A stretch of 64,000 bases of DNA from Nostoc carneum NIES-2107 (lineage in GTDB: Bacteria > Cyanobacteriota > Cyanobacteriia > Cyanobacteriales > Nostocaceae), in the NCBI GenBank assembly GCA_002368155.1, contig AP018180.1:3164719-3228718 (forward strand). The letters run 5' to 3'. The position numbers and the translations under genes are program-made. Shown here piece by piece: positions 63,210 through 64,000 of the stretch (position 1 is its first letter; each line of letters opens with the position of its first letter). The notes under the pieces were generated by a model. That model worked only from the letters and a program-made list of their open reading frames with translations. It was not told the DNA's origin and ran no database searches.

Positions 63210-64000
63210 CTGCAATTCAGCACTACTAAAAGAACGCCGTCTTAAAACTTCTATCAGAGTGAGAAAGGTTTGGGGTGGGGGGGCTGTCACCTCAATTAAA
63301 TCCCCAGATATAGGATGTTGTAACTTCAACCGCCAAGCGTGCAATGCTTGACCAGGCAAATTTACCCCAATGGAACGACCAGAACCATAAACTGGGTCAC
63401 CAACAATGGGATGCCCAATTTTGGCGCTGTGGACGCGAATTTGATGGGTGCGTCCAGTTTCGAGTTGAAAGTGAATTAATGTGTAATTACCAAGCCGTTC
63501 TCGGACTTGCCAATGGGTAATTGCATTGCGTCCGCCTTCTTCGATGGGAACCACTGCCATTTTTTTGCGGTCTTGACGGTGGCGACCAATCGGGAAATCT
63601 ATGACACCATTTTCGGCTTTTGGCGCACCGTAAACAACACCTAAATATTCACGTCTTGCAGTTTTAGCTTGGAGTTGTGCTTGTAGATGTTGATAGGCGA
63701 TATCTGTTTTAGCGATCGCGATCGCACCAGTTGTATCTTTATCTAGTCGGTGGACAATCCCCGGACGTTGCACACCCCCAATTCCTGGGAGGTTAGGACA
63801 ATGTCCTAATAAAGCATTAACGAGAGTTCCATCGGGATGACCGGGTGCCGGATGGACAACTAAACCTGCGGGTTTATTGAGAATGAGTAGCTGGTCATCT
63901 TCATAAAGGATATCTAAAGCAATATCTTCTGCTTGCAGTTGTAGGGGTTGCGCTTCTGGTATTTCTAGAGAAATGCGATCGCCTGTTTTTACATTGATTT
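63198..64000 (-). CDS. RluA/RluD-family rRNA pseudouridine synthase (5' end outside window)
   Basis: The frame is open from the window edge through residues such as LLILNKPAGLVVHPAPGHPD, GIVHRLDKDTTGAIAIAKT with the catalytic Asp of RLDKDTTG, and IHFQLETGRTHQIRVH. The N-terminal S4 domain lies mostly beyond 64000. The enzyme makes pseudouridines in 23S rRNA. An internal ATG at 63773 is not the start; the first half of the catalytic domain lies upstream of it. The last residues (LQRRD and the TAA) are encoded by the 20-bp palindrome at 63190-63209, so the C-terminus was set by insertion of that repeat. Confidence 0.93.
   Translation of the reverse strand, partial: INVKTGDRISLEIPEAQPLQLQAEDIALDILYEDDQLLILNKPAGLVVHPAPGHPDGTLVNALLGHCPNLPGIGGVQRPGIVHRLDKDTTGAIAIAKTDIAYQHLQAQLQAKTARREYLGVVYGAPKAENGVIDFPIGRHRQDRKKMAVVPIEEGGRNAITHWQVRERLGNYTLIHFQLETGRTHQIRVHSAKIGHPIVGDPVYGSGRSIGVNLPGQALHAWRLKLQHPISGDLIEVTAPPPQTFLTLIEVLRRRSFSSAELQRRD

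Overview
The window comes from a filamentous cyanobacterium, most likely Nostocales (Nostoc, Anabaena, Calothrix or Tolypothrix type). The evidence is the many HIP1 octamers (GCGATCGC), the short tandem heptamer repeats in most gaps, an allophycocyanin core subunit (ApcF), CP12, cytochrome c6, a type I glutamine synthetase with an NtcA box, and several cyanobacteria-only small proteins. The species cannot be fixed from sequence alone. No rRNA, CRISPR array, prophage or intact transposase gene was found. One tRNA, tRNA-Pro(GGG), is present.

Layout. 1-7.3 kb: tail of a WD40 protein, two adjacent minisatellite arrays, a fasciclin-domain gene, rpoZ, a DUF1818 gene, tRNA-Pro, cytochrome c6 and a membrane sensor kinase. 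8.5-12.2 kb: a tightly overlapping arsR-pstS-pstC-pstA-pstB operon. 13.3-17.5 kb: a C39-peptidase ABC exporter, then an M4 (protealysin-type) metalloprotease and its emfourin-type inhibitor, with a hairpin terminator between the last two. 17.7-21.6 kb: a cobalamin-binding protein, a decayed 1.2-kb stretch and a soluble hybrid-sensor kinase whose N-terminal PAS domain is broken by a stop codon. 21.8-26.6 kb: glnA, apcF, a hypothetical gene, tlyA and cp12. 27-33.8 kb: a putative lysozyme-like protein, LemA plus an M48 protease, a small protein plus MltA, and a DUF5895-like gene. 34-45 kb: EamA transporter, OmpR-type regulator, a rhodanese without its cysteine, an aldo/keto reductase, a second cytochrome c6-like protein, coiled-coil and small membrane proteins, ferredoxin and Tex. 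46-53.5 kb: a second OmpR-type regulator, a PEP-CTERM protein, an orphan sugar permease, an EF-G paralogue and a TPR lipoprotein. 54-64 kb: an RNase D-like exonuclease, a methyltransferase-HIT fusion, a Uma2 nuclease, a zinc-ribbon/kinase/WD40 protein, serA, prmA, thioredoxin and the 3' part of an RluD-type gene that leaves the window.

The genes fall into small functional groups: phosphate or arsenate uptake (ArsR-Pst), light harvesting, carbon and nitrogen control (glnA, apcF, cp12, cytochrome c6), envelope and peptidoglycan work (MltA, M48/LemA, PEP-CTERM, C39 exporter), and signalling. Between them lie several families of non-coding repeats. The most conspicuous is a roughly 100-bp MITE-like element with ATACCAATT termini, seen in eight copies. 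Two perfect palindrome families each occur three times, and one copy supplies the C-terminal codons of the RluD gene.

I see no convincing wholly new multi-gene system. The best leads are the ArsR-controlled Pst operon, the protease/inhibitor pair split by a terminator, the methyltransferase-HIT fusion with a serine in place of the catalytic histidine, and the repeat families.
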